Shown: positions 42,228-51,294, counted from the first letter of the stretch. The stretch: 64,000 nucleotides of DNA from Tritonibacter scottomollicae (GCF_003003215.1 NZ_PVUF01000001.1:558001-622000), one strand, 5' to 3'. Notes: generated by a model not told the origin, from the sequence alone. Made by a program: numbers and translations.

Positions 42228-43733
42228 TCAGTCGCGGCGGATGATGCCGGTGAGGGCAGCAGCCCCCAGCGCGGTGACTATCCAGCCCAGAGTGGTGAAG
42301 ATCCACCGCCAGTACCATAGGCGATAGCCCCAAGTGCCGCGTTCGGTGGAGGGGGCCCAGGCGTCGGTCTGACCGAATTCGACGATGGGGATCACGACGT
42401 CGGCGGCATAGGCGAGGGGGTGGAAGGTCTCCCAATCCTTGCCGGGGATGGCGTAGCGGTTTGTCCATTCGGCGGCGGGGTTTTGGATGCTGTCATCGCG
42501 CGCCAGAGCTTGCCAGCTTTCGGAGAGAAGAATGGGGGCGGAGTTGGGAGCGAAGCTGCCCGCGTCCCAGGCCCGTTGGGCTGGAAAGGTTGCGGCGGCA
42601 ATGAGCAAGATCAGCGCATAGAGGCTGCGTTGAGGTTTATAGCCATGGGCGGTTAGGAGCAGAGAGATGCTGTCTTTTGCGCCGAGGGTGAGGCGGCAGA
42701 TGTCATGCCAGATGCTGTGAAGCCCGGTGCCGAGGTCACCATCGGGCGTGATGTGCAGTTTGGCGCGGGCATCCTGGCGTAGCTTGCATGCGAGCGTGAT
42801 GCGGACTTGCTGGGCGTCGCTCTCATGGCCCATGTCGTGCAGGGTCTTGGCGAGCTGTTTGTAAGGCTGCGGGAAGAATTCCCCGTTCCAGCGGTCGCCT
42901 TTGGCGAGCCAGTCTAGCCGGGTCTTGGCGTCGGTGGGGCCGATGATGCGGTCATAGGTGAAGCCATCGAGGATCAACTCGCCCGTCGGCGGGTAACTGT
43001 GGAGGTCATCGACCAGAGTGGAGGTTTTGGCGGCGTGCAAATCAAGGGCGCCCCGGATCTGTGCAATGTTGCGTAGAAAAAGGCCGCCGGTGATTTCGGC
43101 AGCTTGCAAGTTGATGGCCTCACCCTTTGGTGTGTTGAACTTTGCGCCCTCGCAGTCCAACTGCCCACCGATTTTGATGCCATTGAAGTCGGCAGATCCG
43201 TTGAATGTTGCGGAGCGGAGGAAGAGGTCTTCCTTGACCTTGGCTCCTTGCAGGTTGATGGCCTCACCCTTTGGCGAATTGAAATTTGCGCCCTCGCAGG
43301 TCAACTGGCCACGAAGCTCGGCAGTCATGGCACTCAAGGCGGGGAGGGCGCAGGTACGCAGTCGTAGGTTGCTGGCCCATTTTGATCTGGGGGCGAACAC
43401 TTGACCTTGGAAGCGACAGCCGCCCAGCAGCAAGTTGCCGGGGATGGTGCAATTGGTCAGATCAAGAACGCCGCTGATATATGCGCCGTTCATCATGACG
43501 CCTTCTTCAGTCGTATCGCAGCTGTCGCTGTTCAGCAGGATCAGTCGCAGCACCTCGGCGCGGATGTGGCGGGCCTCTTGCGCCTCGGTGAGATTTTGCC
43601 AGTCTTCAGGATCCTCGGGGATTTGATCGTGGGGGCCTAGTTTGCAAAAGTATCCTGCCTCGGCGGCGGCTTTGAGTTTCTGCTCTGCCGCGTTTGGGGG
43701 CGGGGCGATGTCGTCCCAGGTTTTGAAGTGCAT
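42228..43733 (-). CDS. Membrane protein with pentapeptide-like tandem repeats, function unknown
   Basis: A 501-residue protein. An N-terminal region is followed by a beta-helix-like part (about residues 90-265) in which a 48-residue unit occurs twice: GQLTCEGANFNSPKGEAINL and GQLDCEGAKFNTPKGEAINL. The DNA repeats are also close (for example TTGATGGCCTCACCCTTTGG at 43111 and 43255, 144 bases apart). The C-terminal part has two hydrophobic segments, around residues 385-405 (ALILLIAAATFPAQ) and 465-490 (WIFTTLGWIVTALGAAALTG). I know no function. The ATG at 43733 is chosen; an in-frame TTG at 43796 is possible. Confidence 0.75.
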   Translation of the reverse strand: MHFKTWDDIAPPPNAAEQKLKAAAEAGYFCKLGPHDQIPEDPEDWQNLTEAQEARHIRAEVLRLILLNSDSCDTTEEGVMMNGAYISGVLDLTNCTIPGNLLLGGCRFQGQVFAPRSKWASNLRLRTCALPALSAMTAELRGQLTCEGANFNSPKGEAINLQGAKVKEDLFLRSATFNGSADFNGIKIGGQLDCEGAKFNTPKGEAINLQAAEITGGLFLRNIAQIRGALDLHAAKTSTLVDDLHSYPPTGELILDGFTYDRIIGPTDAKTRLDWLAKGDRWNGEFFPQPYKQLAKTLHDMGHESDAQQVRITLACKLRQDARAKLHITPDGDLGTGLHSIWHDICRLTLGAKDSISLLLTAHGYKPQRSLYALILLIAAATFPAQRAWDAGSFAPNSAPILLSESWQALARDDSIQNPAAEWTNRYAIPGKDWETFHPLAYAADVVIPIVEFGQTDAWAPSTERGTWGYRLWYWRWIFTTLGWIVTALGAAALTGIIRRD

Positions 43734-43828
43734 GTGGCTGCTCAAAGTCTCTTGCTGCAATACCCGCAGTCTGCGGAGGTCCGCGCAGGCGAGCAAGGGC
43801 TAAGGTGAGGTTCACGGCAGACAGCGCT

Positions 43829-43881
43829 GCTGACCTATTGTTTCGCGCGCGAAATATTGCGGCAGAATGGCTGACCTATTG
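43829..43881. promoter_or_regulatory. Palindrome between two direct repeats upstream of sulP
   Basis: GCTGACCTATTG occurs at 43829-43840 and again at 43870-43881. Between them is a perfect 14-base palindrome, TTTCGCGCGCGAAA (43841-43854). The cluster lies in the divergent gap between the repeat-protein gene and the sulP gene, about 135 bases before the chosen sulP ATG. It looks like a regulator-binding array. Confidence 0.45.
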
Positions 43882-44014
43882 CGCGGGGGCTGCCCTTGGA
43901 TGTGGCAGCGGAGGCGCTCCGGGGCCTTGTTTTCCTGCCTTCCCTTGTGTCGCGGGGGCATTGACGCTAACAGGCGGTCAAATCTTCCCTCCCGACTTCA
44001 CAGGTTTTGGTGTC

Positions 44015-45649
44015 ATGACACGCGGCGTTTTCGGCCTTTTGGCAAAGAATATCTCTCCTCCCAATCTCTCCATCATGCAGGATGAGGGCTTTACCGTTGG
44101 TCGCGTCCGCACCGAGTTGCTGTCCGGCCTCACGGTGGCGCTGGCGCTGGTGCCAGAGGCGGTGGCCTTTGCCTTTGTGGCCGGGGTGCATCCGTTGGTA
44201 GGGCTTTATGCGGCCTTCATGGTGGGGCTGATCACCGCCGTGTTCGGGGGGCGTCCGGGGATGATCTCTGGCGCGACCGGCGCGCTGGCCGTGGTCATGG
44301 TGGCGCTGGTGGCGGATCATGGGGTGGAATATCTCTTTGCCACCGTGGTGCTGATGGGTCTGTTGCAGGTGATTGCCGGTGTGATGCATTGGGGCAAGTT
44401 CATCCGGCTGGTGCCGCATCCGGTGATGCTGGGCTTTGTGAACGGGCTGGCGATCGTGATTTTCCTCGCGCAGCTGACCCAGTTCAAGAAGCCGGGCACG
44501 GTGGAGAACACCGGCCATGGCGCCGGTGGTGGTGAGTGGCTGGCCGGCGGTCAGCTGGCGGTGATGCTGGGGCTGGTGGTGCTGACCATGGCGATCATCT
44601 GGGTGATGCCGCGCCTGACCAAGATCATTCCCGCACCATTGGCCGGGATCGGGATTACTGCGGTGATCGTGATTGCCTTTGGCCTCGACGTGCCGCGCGT
44701 GGGCGACCTGGCCTCCATCCAGGGCGGTCTGCCGATGTTCCACATCCCGATGGTGCCGCTGAATTTCGAGACCCTGGAGATCATCCTGCCCTATGCAGTG
44801 ATCCTGGCGGCGATCGGGCTGATCGAAAGCCTGCTAACCCTGAACCTTGTGGGTGAAATCACCGGCAAGCGCGGCGGTGCGAGCCAGGAATGCATCGCGC
44901 AGGGGGCCTCCAACATTGCTACCGGTTTCTTTGGTGGCATGGGCGGTTGCGCGATGATCGGCCAGTCGATGATCAACGTGAATTCCGGTGGCCGCACCCG
45001 GATCGCGGGCATCGCGGCGGCCTTGTTCCTGTTGCTGTTCATCGTCGCAGCCTCGCCGCTGATCGAGCAGATCCCGCTGGCGGCTCTGGTGGGCGTGATG
45101 TTCATGGTGGTGATCGGCACCTTTGCCTGGAACAGCTTCAAGATCATGACCAAGGTGCCCTTGATGGATGCCTTCGTGATCGTGCTGGTGACCGTGGTGA
45201 CGGTGATGACTGACCTGGCGATCGCCGTTGTGGTGGGGGTGATCGTCTCGGCGCTGGCCTATGCCTGGAACAACGCGCGCCGCATTCATGCGATCACCCG
45301 GGATAGCGCCAGCGAGGAGGGCGCCAAGGTCTATGAGATCCAGGGACCGCTGTTCTTTGGCTCCACCGACGGGTTCATCGAACTGTTCGAGATCGAGAAC
45401 GACCCGGATGTGGTTATCGTGGACTTTGCCGCCTCGCGCGTGGTGGATCAGTCGGCGCTGCAGGCGATCGAGGCGGTCGCAGGGCGATATGCGGCGGCAG
45501 GCAAGACCATCCAGTTGCGTCATCTGAGCCGGGATTGCCACGAACTGCTGTCCAAGGCCGGGCATTTGGTAATCGATAGCGATGACGATCCGGAATACGG
45601 CGTGGCGGTGGATTACTCGGTGCGTACGGGGATCCTCGGCGGTCACTGA
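44015..45649 (+). CDS. SulP family anion transporter with STAS domain
   Basis: A 544-residue permease. The transporter core has about a dozen hydrophobic segments, with signature regions VALALVPEAVAFAFVAGVHPLVGLYAAF and GGRPGMISGATGALAVVM near the N-terminus and ESLLTLNLVGEITGKRGGASQE midway. A cytoplasmic STAS domain is C-terminal (about residues 430-530, with VVIVDFAASRVVDQSALQAI). SulP proteins carry sulfate, bicarbonate or other anions; the substrate here is unknown. The ATG at 44015 is likely, and 44075 (MQDEGFTVG) is an alternative. Confidence 0.92.
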   Translation: MTRGVFGLLAKNISPPNLSIMQDEGFTVGRVRTELLSGLTVALALVPEAVAFAFVAGVHPLVGLYAAFMVGLITAVFGGRPGMISGATGALAVVMVALVADHGVEYLFATVVLMGLLQVIAGVMHWGKFIRLVPHPVMLGFVNGLAIVIFLAQLTQFKKPGTVENTGHGAGGGEWLAGGQLAVMLGLVVLTMAIIWVMPRLTKIIPAPLAGIGITAVIVIAFGLDVPRVGDLASIQGGLPMFHIPMVPLNFETLEIILPYAVILAAIGLIESLLTLNLVGEITGKRGGASQECIAQGASNIATGFFGGMGGCAMIGQSMINVNSGGRTRIAGIAAALFLLLFIVAASPLIEQIPLAALVGVMFMVVIGTFAWNSFKIMTKVPLMDAFVIVLVTVVTVMTDLAIAVVVGVIVSALAYAWNNARRIHAITRDSASEEGAKVYEIQGPLFFGSTDGFIELFEIENDPDVVIVDFAASRVVDQSALQAIEAVAGRYAAAGKTIQLRHLSRDCHELLSKAGHLVIDSDDDPEYGVAVDYSVRTGILGGH

Positions 45650-45674
45650 GACCTGCCTTTGCTGTTATAAAACG

Positions 45675-45707
45675 GTCGCGGCCCCCGGAGGGGACCGCGG
45701 CTTTTTT
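45675..45707 (+). terminator. Intrinsic terminator of sulP
   Basis: GTCGCGGCCCC (45675-45685) pairs with GGGG-A-CCGCGGC (45690-45701) with one bulged base, then TTTTTT. The remaining roughly 210 bases to the next gene show nothing notable. Confidence 0.88.
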
Positions 45708-45918
45708 GTTTTTGGGACAGGGGCTCGGGTTCACCAAAGCAGCAACCTGCAGAGCCAGCCTCGCCTGTGCCCTGCCTGATGGAACACGTCCCGTCGCGAC
45801 AAGGAAAATGGCCGTATCCCCGCCCATGCGGGCGCGGAGCCTCGGCAATTTGCCTTGCACGCCGCGTCGTGGCCCATCCATTTGGGATCAGGCGAGGGTG
45901 ACTCCGAAGCAGCAGCGG

Positions 45919-46560
45919 TCAGTCGGGGGCGAGCGCCTCCAGCATGTCGAGGTCGCCGGAGGTGATTGCCGGTTCCGCGCGCAGGATCAGTTCTGCCGGC
46001 CAGTCCCACCATTTGAGGGTGAGGAGGCGGGCGATCTGCGGCTTGGGAAACCGGTGGCGGGCCACCGTCGCCGGGTTGCCTGTCATGATCGCGTAAGGAG
46101 GAACCGTGCCGCGCACCACCGCGCCTGCACCGATGATGGCGCCGTCGCCGATACGGGCGCCGGGCAGGATCATCGCGCCGTAGCCGATCCAGACGTCATG
46201 GCCGATCACCGTGTCGCGGGTGTCGGGCTGGAACCCGGCCATCTGGGCGGGATCGAACACCGGGAAGGGAAAGCAGCTGAGCCCCTCCTGCGCGTGGTTG
46301 GCCGAGGCGGTGATGAACCTGACCCCATGGGCGATCTGGCAAAACCGTCCGATCCGCAGCCGTTCGCGCGCGCCGGCAAAGAGATAGGGCGCCAGGTGAC
46401 TGCTCCAGTCCCGCGGCGGGTCGAAATCAGAGGCGTAGGTGTAGTCGCCAACGCTGAAATTCGGGTTCTCCACCACGCGCGACAGCATCACCGTGCCGGT
46501 ATGGGGCTGGCCATCCGGCAGGATGATCGGGTGGCGCAGATTTGGATCGGGCAGGGGCAT
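45919..46560 (-). CDS. CatB-related hexapeptide O-acetyltransferase
   Basis: A 213-residue left-handed beta-helix acetyltransferase of the xenobiotic (Vat/CatB) class. Visible features are VENPNFSVGDYTYASDFD early, IGRFCQIAHGVRFITASANHA with the candidate catalytic His near residue 88, and hexapeptide turns VIGHDVWIGYGAMILPGARI. The acceptor (antibiotic, sugar or other) cannot be told. It ends one base before the flavin reductase start region and shares its direction. Confidence 0.88.
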   Translation of the reverse strand: MPLPDPNLRHPIILPDGQPHTGTVMLSRVVENPNFSVGDYTYASDFDPPRDWSSHLAPYLFAGARERLRIGRFCQIAHGVRFITASANHAQEGLSCFPFPVFDPAQMAGFQPDTRDTVIGHDVWIGYGAMILPGARIGDGAIIGAGAVVRGTVPPYAIMTGNPATVARHRFPKPQIARLLTLKWWDWPAELILRAEPAITSGDLDMLEALAPD

Positions 46561-46561
46561 C

Positions 46562-47167
46562 TCAGTCGTCCGGGCGGGTCAGGGAGAACAGATCGCTCAC
46601 CTTGGCATAATCGCGATAGCCGAGGCGCGACAGCGGCTGGTAGCGGGTGACGTCAAAGATGCCGTCCACCAGGCAATCATCGCGCAAATGCACGCCGACC
46701 ACCTCGCCAAAGGCGACCTTGTTGGCCTCGCCCGGCAGGTCGATGATCTGCGTGAGTTTGCATTCCAGCGCCGCCGGAACACCGGCGACCCGGGCGCAAT
46801 TGATGGTTTCGCAGTCGATGGCCTCCAGCCCGGCATGGGCGAATTCATCCGTGCCCTTGTCCAGCGCAGCGGAGGATTTGTTCATCGCGTCGCGCATGGC
46901 GTATTCCACGATGTTGACGCAAAAGATCCCGGTCTCGCGAATATTGGCAATGGAATCCTTGGTGCCGTCCTGATCCGCCTTGGTGGAGGTGGAGGCAAAC
47001 ATCACCTGCGGCGGCACATAAGCCACGGCATTGAAGAAGGAATAAGGTGCCAGATTGTTGACGCCGTCGCCCGAACGGGTGGAGATCCAGCCGATGGGAC
47101 GGGGGGTGACAACGGCGTTGAATGGGTTGTGGGGCAGGCCGTGGCCGTCCTCGGGGCGGTAGAACAT
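46562..47167 (-). CDS. Flavin reductase family protein
   Basis: A 201-residue FMN-binding split-barrel protein of the flavin reductase (DIM6/NTAB-like) type. RPIGWISTRSGDGVNNLAPYSFFNAV near residue 25 is the flavin-binding region, and TGIFCVNIVEYAMRDAMN follows. Such enzymes supply reduced flavin or act on small esters. It is followed directly by the CatB-like gene (1-base gap), so the two are probably co-transcribed. Confidence 0.88.
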   Translation of the reverse strand: MFYRPEDGHGLPHNPFNAVVTPRPIGWISTRSGDGVNNLAPYSFFNAVAYVPPQVMFASTSTKADQDGTKDSIANIRETGIFCVNIVEYAMRDAMNKSSAALDKGTDEFAHAGLEAIDCETINCARVAGVPAALECKLTQIIDLPGEANKVAFGEVVGVHLRDDCLVDGIFDVTRYQPLSRLGYRDYAKVSDLFSLTRPDD

Positions 47168-47278
47168 TGCATGTCTCCAAGTGTTTGCCCCAGACTTACG
47201 CGCGTGCTAGGGCGAAATCCACCCCCGCGTCGAACCGGCCCCGTGCCTGCGCGACACAGCTGACGGAGCCAGAGAGAC

Positions 47279-47779
47279 GTGATCACCATCGCGGCGGAGA
47301 TGCCGGAGGATTCCTGGGAGGTCGAAGCCCTCTATGACCTGTGCTTCGCGCCGGGGCGCACGGCGCTGTCGTCCTATCGGCTGCGTGATGACGTGGCGCC
47401 GGTGCGCGCATTGAGCCAGGTGGCACGCGACAGCGACGGGATCCTTGCCGGTGCGATCCGCTTCTGGCCGGTGCATGTGGGGGCTGCCGAGGCGCTGCTG
47501 CTGGGGCCGGTGGCGGTGCACCCGACGCGGCAGGGCGAGGGCATCGGTGCGGCGCTCATCCGCGACAGCCTGTGGAAGGCGGAGCACAGCCATTGGGACC
47601 GGGTGATCCTGGTGGGCGATGCGCCCTATTACAAACGCTTCGGGTTTCAGAAGCTGAGCGGCGTCGAGATGCCGCCGCCAACCAACCCGGATCGCATTCT
47701 TGGCCTGAACCTCAATCCCGATGCCTGGACGGGCGTGTCGGGGCTGGTGCGACGTTGGAGCGGTGCGGCGCAAGGGTGA
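47279..47779 (+). CDS. GNAT family N-acetyltransferase (YhbS-like)
   Basis: A 166-residue GNAT protein. LLLGPVAVHPTRQGEGIGAALIRDSL (about residues 76-101) is the acetyl-CoA site, and VILVGDAPYYKRFGFQKLSG near 110 is typical of the YhbS group. The start is a GTG at 47279. It is divergent from the flavin reductase gene. The substrate is unknown. Confidence 0.87.
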   Translation: MITIAAEMPEDSWEVEALYDLCFAPGRTALSSYRLRDDVAPVRALSQVARDSDGILAGAIRFWPVHVGAAEALLLGPVAVHPTRQGEGIGAALIRDSLWKAEHSHWDRVILVGDAPYYKRFGFQKLSGVEMPPPTNPDRILGLNLNPDAWTGVSGLVRRWSGAAQG

Positions 47780-47869
47780 CAGACCCGGACGTCGCGTGAG
47801 CAAGGGCCTTGAAACGCGTGTCCAAACTGCTGATCTGTAAGAACAGAGCGGCAGGGAAGAGGGCCACGG

Positions 47870-48634
47870 ATGGGCGAAATACTGATACAGGACGCGCGGA
47901 ACCTCACGGCAACGGATGTCGAGGCGGAGCTGGATGCGATAGCCGCCCGCTACCGCGCCGCCGGGAGTTTTGGCATGCGATTGCTGAACACGCTTGGTGG
48001 TGGTGCCGAGGACTTGCTGCAGCGTTTGCCCAAACCGTTGCGCGGGACCGTGGATGTCGCCGTGCAGCAGGCGCTGCATCTGGCGGTCCGAGGTGCCGCC
48101 CAGAGCAGGAGGCTGGTGCCCGATCAATCCTCCCAGACCAATCGTTGGGTCAGTACCACCATGGGCATGGTTGGTGGCGCCGCGGGATTGCCGGGCGCGT
48201 TGGTGGAGCTGCCGGCCACAACGACCTTCCTGCTGCGCAGCATTCAGGGCGTGGCGGTGGAATACGGGTTTGATCCGGATGCGGAGAATGTGCGCTTCGA
48301 CGCGATAGAGGTTTTTGCCGCGGCAGGCCCGCTGGCCCATGATGACGGTGCCGATACCGGCTTTCTGACCATGCGCCTGGGACTGTCGGGGGCTGGCTTG
48401 TCACAGCTGATTGCCGCTGTGGCGCCCCGGCTGGCGGTGGCGCTGGGACCAAAGCTGGCAGCGCAGATGGTGCCGGTTCTGGGGGCAGTGGCTGGCGGCA
48501 GCGTGAACTACGTTTATGCCGGTTACTATCAGGAAATGGCGCATGTGCATTTTGCCCTGCGCCGCCTTTCACTGGATGCGGATGCGCCCTATCCGCAGAT
48601 GGTGGAGCGGTTGCAACAGCGGCTGCTGGCCTGA
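47870..48634 (+). CDS. EcsC family protein
   Basis: A 254-residue protein matching the EcsC family. The early region includes LQRLPKPLRGTVDVAVQQALHLA; a Gly/Ala-rich hydrophobic stretch MGMVGGAAGLPGALVELPATTTFLLRSI follows near residue 98. Late segments include AVAPRLAVALGPKLAAQMVPVLGAVAGG and NYVYAGYYQEMAHVHFALRRL. EcsC was named from a Bacillus ABC transporter operon, but the biochemical role is unknown. It stands alone here. Confidence 0.88.
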   Translation: MGEILIQDARNLTATDVEAELDAIAARYRAAGSFGMRLLNTLGGGAEDLLQRLPKPLRGTVDVAVQQALHLAVRGAAQSRRLVPDQSSQTNRWVSTTMGMVGGAAGLPGALVELPATTTFLLRSIQGVAVEYGFDPDAENVRFDAIEVFAAAGPLAHDDGADTGFLTMRLGLSGAGLSQLIAAVAPRLAVALGPKLAAQMVPVLGAVAGGSVNYVYAGYYQEMAHVHFALRRLSLDADAPYPQMVERLQQRLLA

Positions 48635-48839
48635 TCAGATACCTGCTGCGCCTTGCGCGCTGTCATCCCCCTGACATGGGGCGCTGCCACATGTTTGAGG
48701 AGGCCGCGTGCAATCGGGGCGAGAGCATGTATGGGCAGGGGCAGGCTTGCGGTGGTCGCTCAGGAGCGAGGGTGCGTGCTGCCGTCTCACCGGTTCCGCA
48801 ATCCAGTGACTGCCTGCGCGTTGAAGGGGAGCAAGGCTG

Positions 48840-49313
48840 ATGACGCGACCCCTGAATGGGCAATCATTTCACGGTCATTCCGAAGATGGTCGGCCGCTGC
48901 ACCAGCAGGTGGGCGCGCTGTGCTATCGGATGTCGAGCAAAGGGCGCGTCAAGGTTTTGATGGTGACGTCCCGCGGCACCGGGCGTTGGATCCTCCCCAA
49001 AGGCTGGCCGATCAATGGTCTGACTGCGGCGCAGGCTGCGGCGACCGAAGCCTGGGAAGAAGCTGGCGTGTCGGGGCAGGTGTTGGATTGGGTGGTTGGA
49101 CAGTTCACCTACGACAAGGCCCGCGACGGTGCGCCGCCGCTTGCGTGCCGGGTCGATGTGTTCCCGTTGCGCGTCGATGCTCTATCGGCGGATTTTCCTG
49201 AATGCACAGAGCGAAAACGCGAGTGGATGTCGCTTGAACGCGCAGCTTTGCAGGTCGATGCGGCGGATGTTTCGGCATTGCTCAGAGCCTTTTCGCCTGA
49301 CGATCTTGTGTGA
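48840..49313 (+). CDS. Nudix hydrolase
   Basis: A 157-residue Nudix protein. The Nudix region begins at RWILPKGWPING and ends TEAWEEAGV (about residues 55-80). The two catalytic glutamates of EE are kept. The Glu six residues after the first Gly is Leu, and the Arg of the REuxEE part is Thr. This is the looser, diphosphoinositol-polyphosphate-phosphohydrolase-like form. Substrate unknown. Upstream bases 48635-48839 hold no other gene. Confidence 0.85.
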   Translation: MTRPLNGQSFHGHSEDGRPLHQQVGALCYRMSSKGRVKVLMVTSRGTGRWILPKGWPINGLTAAQAAATEAWEEAGVSGQVLDWVVGQFTYDKARDGAPPLACRVDVFPLRVDALSADFPECTERKREWMSLERAALQVDAADVSALLRAFSPDDLV

Positions 49314-49394
49314 ACGGGTTACATAGGAAGGATGCTGCCCTTGCAAACACCGCTGAGCCGGTTTTAATCGGCGCTTCCGAGTACGGGACATGAG

Positions 49395-49898
49395 ATGATA
49401 CGATATGCACTGAAATGCGCTGAGGGACATGGGTTCGAGAGCTGGTTCCAGTCAGCTGCGGCCTACGACAAGCTCGTGGAGGCCAATATGGTTGCCTGTA
49501 CGCAGTGCGGGTCCACACAAGTGGAGAAAGCGCTGATGGCACCGCGCGTAAGTCCGGGCCGCAAGGCGGCGATCCCGGCGGAGGCGGAGCCTTCTCCCTC
49601 TGACAGGCCCGCGGTTACGCCAGCTGTGCCAGTGCCGCAAGCGCCGCAACAGGCCGCACCGCTCAGCGCGCCCGCGTCGGATCTGGAAAAGGCAATCACC
49701 GAGCTGAAGAAACAGGTCGAGGCCAACTCCGATTATGTGGGCAAGGATTTCGTCAAACAGGCGCGCGACATGCACCTTGGGGACGCGCCCGCCCGCTCCA
49801 TCCACGGCGAGGCAAAGATTGAAGATGCCAAGGCGTTGATCGACGACGGGGTGCCGGTTCTGCCGCTCCCCTTCACACCGAACCGAAAGATGAACTGA
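49395..49898 (+). CDS. DUF1178 family protein
   Basis: A 167-residue protein with an N-terminal zinc-ribbon-like part, MIRYALKCAEGHGFESWF then ACTQCGSTQVEKALMAPRV (Cys pairs near residues 8 and 35-38). A Pro/Ala-rich linker is followed by a C-terminal part ending FTPNRKMN. The C-terminal IHGEAKIEDAKALIDDGVPVLPLP is shared within the family. Function is unknown. Confidence 0.87.
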   Translation: MIRYALKCAEGHGFESWFQSAAAYDKLVEANMVACTQCGSTQVEKALMAPRVSPGRKAAIPAEAEPSPSDRPAVTPAVPVPQAPQQAAPLSAPASDLEKAITELKKQVEANSDYVGKDFVKQARDMHLGDAPARSIHGEAKIEDAKALIDDGVPVLPLPFTPNRKMN

Positions 49899-49953
49899 GG
49901 CGCTCGACCGGGCATCAGTCATGAATCCACTGAGCAGGAAAAGGAGACCGCCA

Positions 49954-50595
49954 ATGCATGTGGTCGTGACAGGCAGCAGCCGCGGTATAGGGCGTGAGCT
50001 GAAAACAAGGCTGGCTGCACGCGGTGATCGTGTGACGGGAACCTCGCGGGATCATTCGTCGGGCACCCGGCTCGATGTGAGCGAACCAGGGCAGCAGGCG
50101 CGCTTTGCCGCGCAAATCAAGGGCGACCCGGTGGATCTGTTGATCTGCAACGCGGGCGTCTACCTCGACAAGACGATGAGTATCAGTGACTACACCGCAG
50201 AGGTCTGGGCAAAATCACTTGCCGTCAATGTGACCGGCGTATTCCTGAGCGTGCAGGCAATGCTGCCGAACCTGAAGCTCGCCAGTGCTCCGAAAATTGC
50301 GATTATTTCCTCTCAGATGGCCAGTCACGCACGTGCACCGGGGGGATCCTACGCCTATCGCGCCTCCAAGGCCGCGGCGCTCAACATCGGACGCAATCTC
50401 GCCACGGATCTGAAACCGGAGGGGATTGCCGTTGGCATCTACCATCCCGGCTGGGTTCGCACCGACATGGGGGGCGATGAGGGGGATATCTCGGTTGAGG
50501 AAAGTGCCGAGGGTCTGATGCAGCAATTCGATGAGCTTACCCTGGAAACCTCGGGCTGTTTTCACACCTGGGACGGGCGAGTTCACGCATATTGA
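49954..50595 (+). CDS. Short-chain dehydrogenase/reductase family oxidoreductase
   Basis: A 213-residue classical SDR: nucleotide-binding VVTGSSRGIGRELKTRLAARGD at the start, LICNAGVYL near residue 65, and the active-site YAYRASKAA (YxxxK) near residue 132. The length is normal to short. The ATG at 49954 is favoured by AAGGAGA at 49941-49947; an earlier ATG at 49921 is less likely. Substrate unknown. Confidence 0.9.
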   Translation: MHVVVTGSSRGIGRELKTRLAARGDRVTGTSRDHSSGTRLDVSEPGQQARFAAQIKGDPVDLLICNAGVYLDKTMSISDYTAEVWAKSLAVNVTGVFLSVQAMLPNLKLASAPKIAIISSQMASHARAPGGSYAYRASKAAALNIGRNLATDLKPEGIAVGIYHPGWVRTDMGGDEGDISVEESAEGLMQQFDELTLETSGCFHTWDGRVHAY

Positions 50596-50728
50596 TCGTG
50601 GCGGGCAAGCATGCGCACCACGCGAGGTCTAGGCCTTGCGTGCAAAACCGGGTAAGGCACGCCCGAACCCTCCTAGATCCACCACGGCCGGGCCGCAGCA
50701 GGCCCCAGGCAAACGGGACGACTTCAAC

Positions 50729-51178
50729 ATGACTGCCAGCAAACGTATCGTACTCTCCAGTGATCACGCCGCCATCGCGCTGCGCCAGACCCTTGCCGAA
50801 CATATCGCGGCCAAAGGCTGGGAGGTCACCGACCTTGGCCCGACCTCACCCGAAAGCACGCATTACCCGAAACATGGTGAAGCGGCGGCGCGTCATGTGG
50901 CGGCTGGCGACAGCGATGTCGGCATCGTGCTGTGCGGCACGGGTCAGGGCATCATGATGGCGGCCAACAAGGTCAAGGGGATCCGCTGCGGCGTCTGCGC
51001 GGATGCGTTTTCGGCCCGGATGATCCGCGAGCACAACAACGCCAACATGTTGTCGATCGGCGCGCGTGTGGTCGGCGAAGGGCTGGCACTCGAGATTGTG
51101 GATGCTTTCCTGGATGCTGAGTTCGAAGGCGGTCGCCACGCCACCCGTGTCGAGATGATCGACGCGCTGGAGGCCTGA
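50729..51178 (+). CDS. rpiB: Ribose 5-phosphate isomerase B
   Basis: A 149-residue RpiB/LacA-family isomerase that interconverts ribose 5-phosphate and ribulose 5-phosphate. RIVLSSDHAAIALRQTLAEH at the start, LCGTGQGIMMAANKVKGIRCG with the catalytic Cys near residue 70, and HNNANMLSIGARVVG near 105 are conserved. The ATG at 50729 is the family start. It is followed by a strong terminator. Confidence 0.95.
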   Translation: MTASKRIVLSSDHAAIALRQTLAEHIAAKGWEVTDLGPTSPESTHYPKHGEAAARHVAAGDSDVGIVLCGTGQGIMMAANKVKGIRCGVCADAFSARMIREHNNANMLSIGARVVGEGLALEIVDAFLDAEFEGGRHATRVEMIDALEA

Positions 51179-51230
51179 CGCCTGCTGTCGGGCGGCATGC
51201 CCGGCTCAGTCAGCTGAACAACCGGACAAG

Positions 51231-51265
51231 AAAAAAGGCTCCCGAAGTGATCTTCGGGAGCCTTT
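51231..51265. terminator. Bidirectional terminator between rpiB and the protease-like gene
   Basis: GGCTCCCGAAG (51237-51247) pairs perfectly with CTTCGGGAGCC (51252-51262). An A-run precedes the stem and TTT follows, so it can end both the plus-strand rpiB and the minus-strand protease-like transcripts. Confidence 0.9.
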
Positions 51266-51294
51266 GTCATGTCAGGGATGCGGACGGAGCCTTA

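Noticed and set aside
43100-43300. Repeated DNA considered as a possible CRISPR or mobile repeat
   Set aside because: There are only two units, in frame and 144 bases apart, inside one gene. It is an internal protein repeat.
49425-49445. GGGTTCGAGA resembling a tRNA T-arm
   Set aside because: It lies within the DUF1178 coding frame and no cloverleaf can be drawn around it. No tRNA was found in the window.
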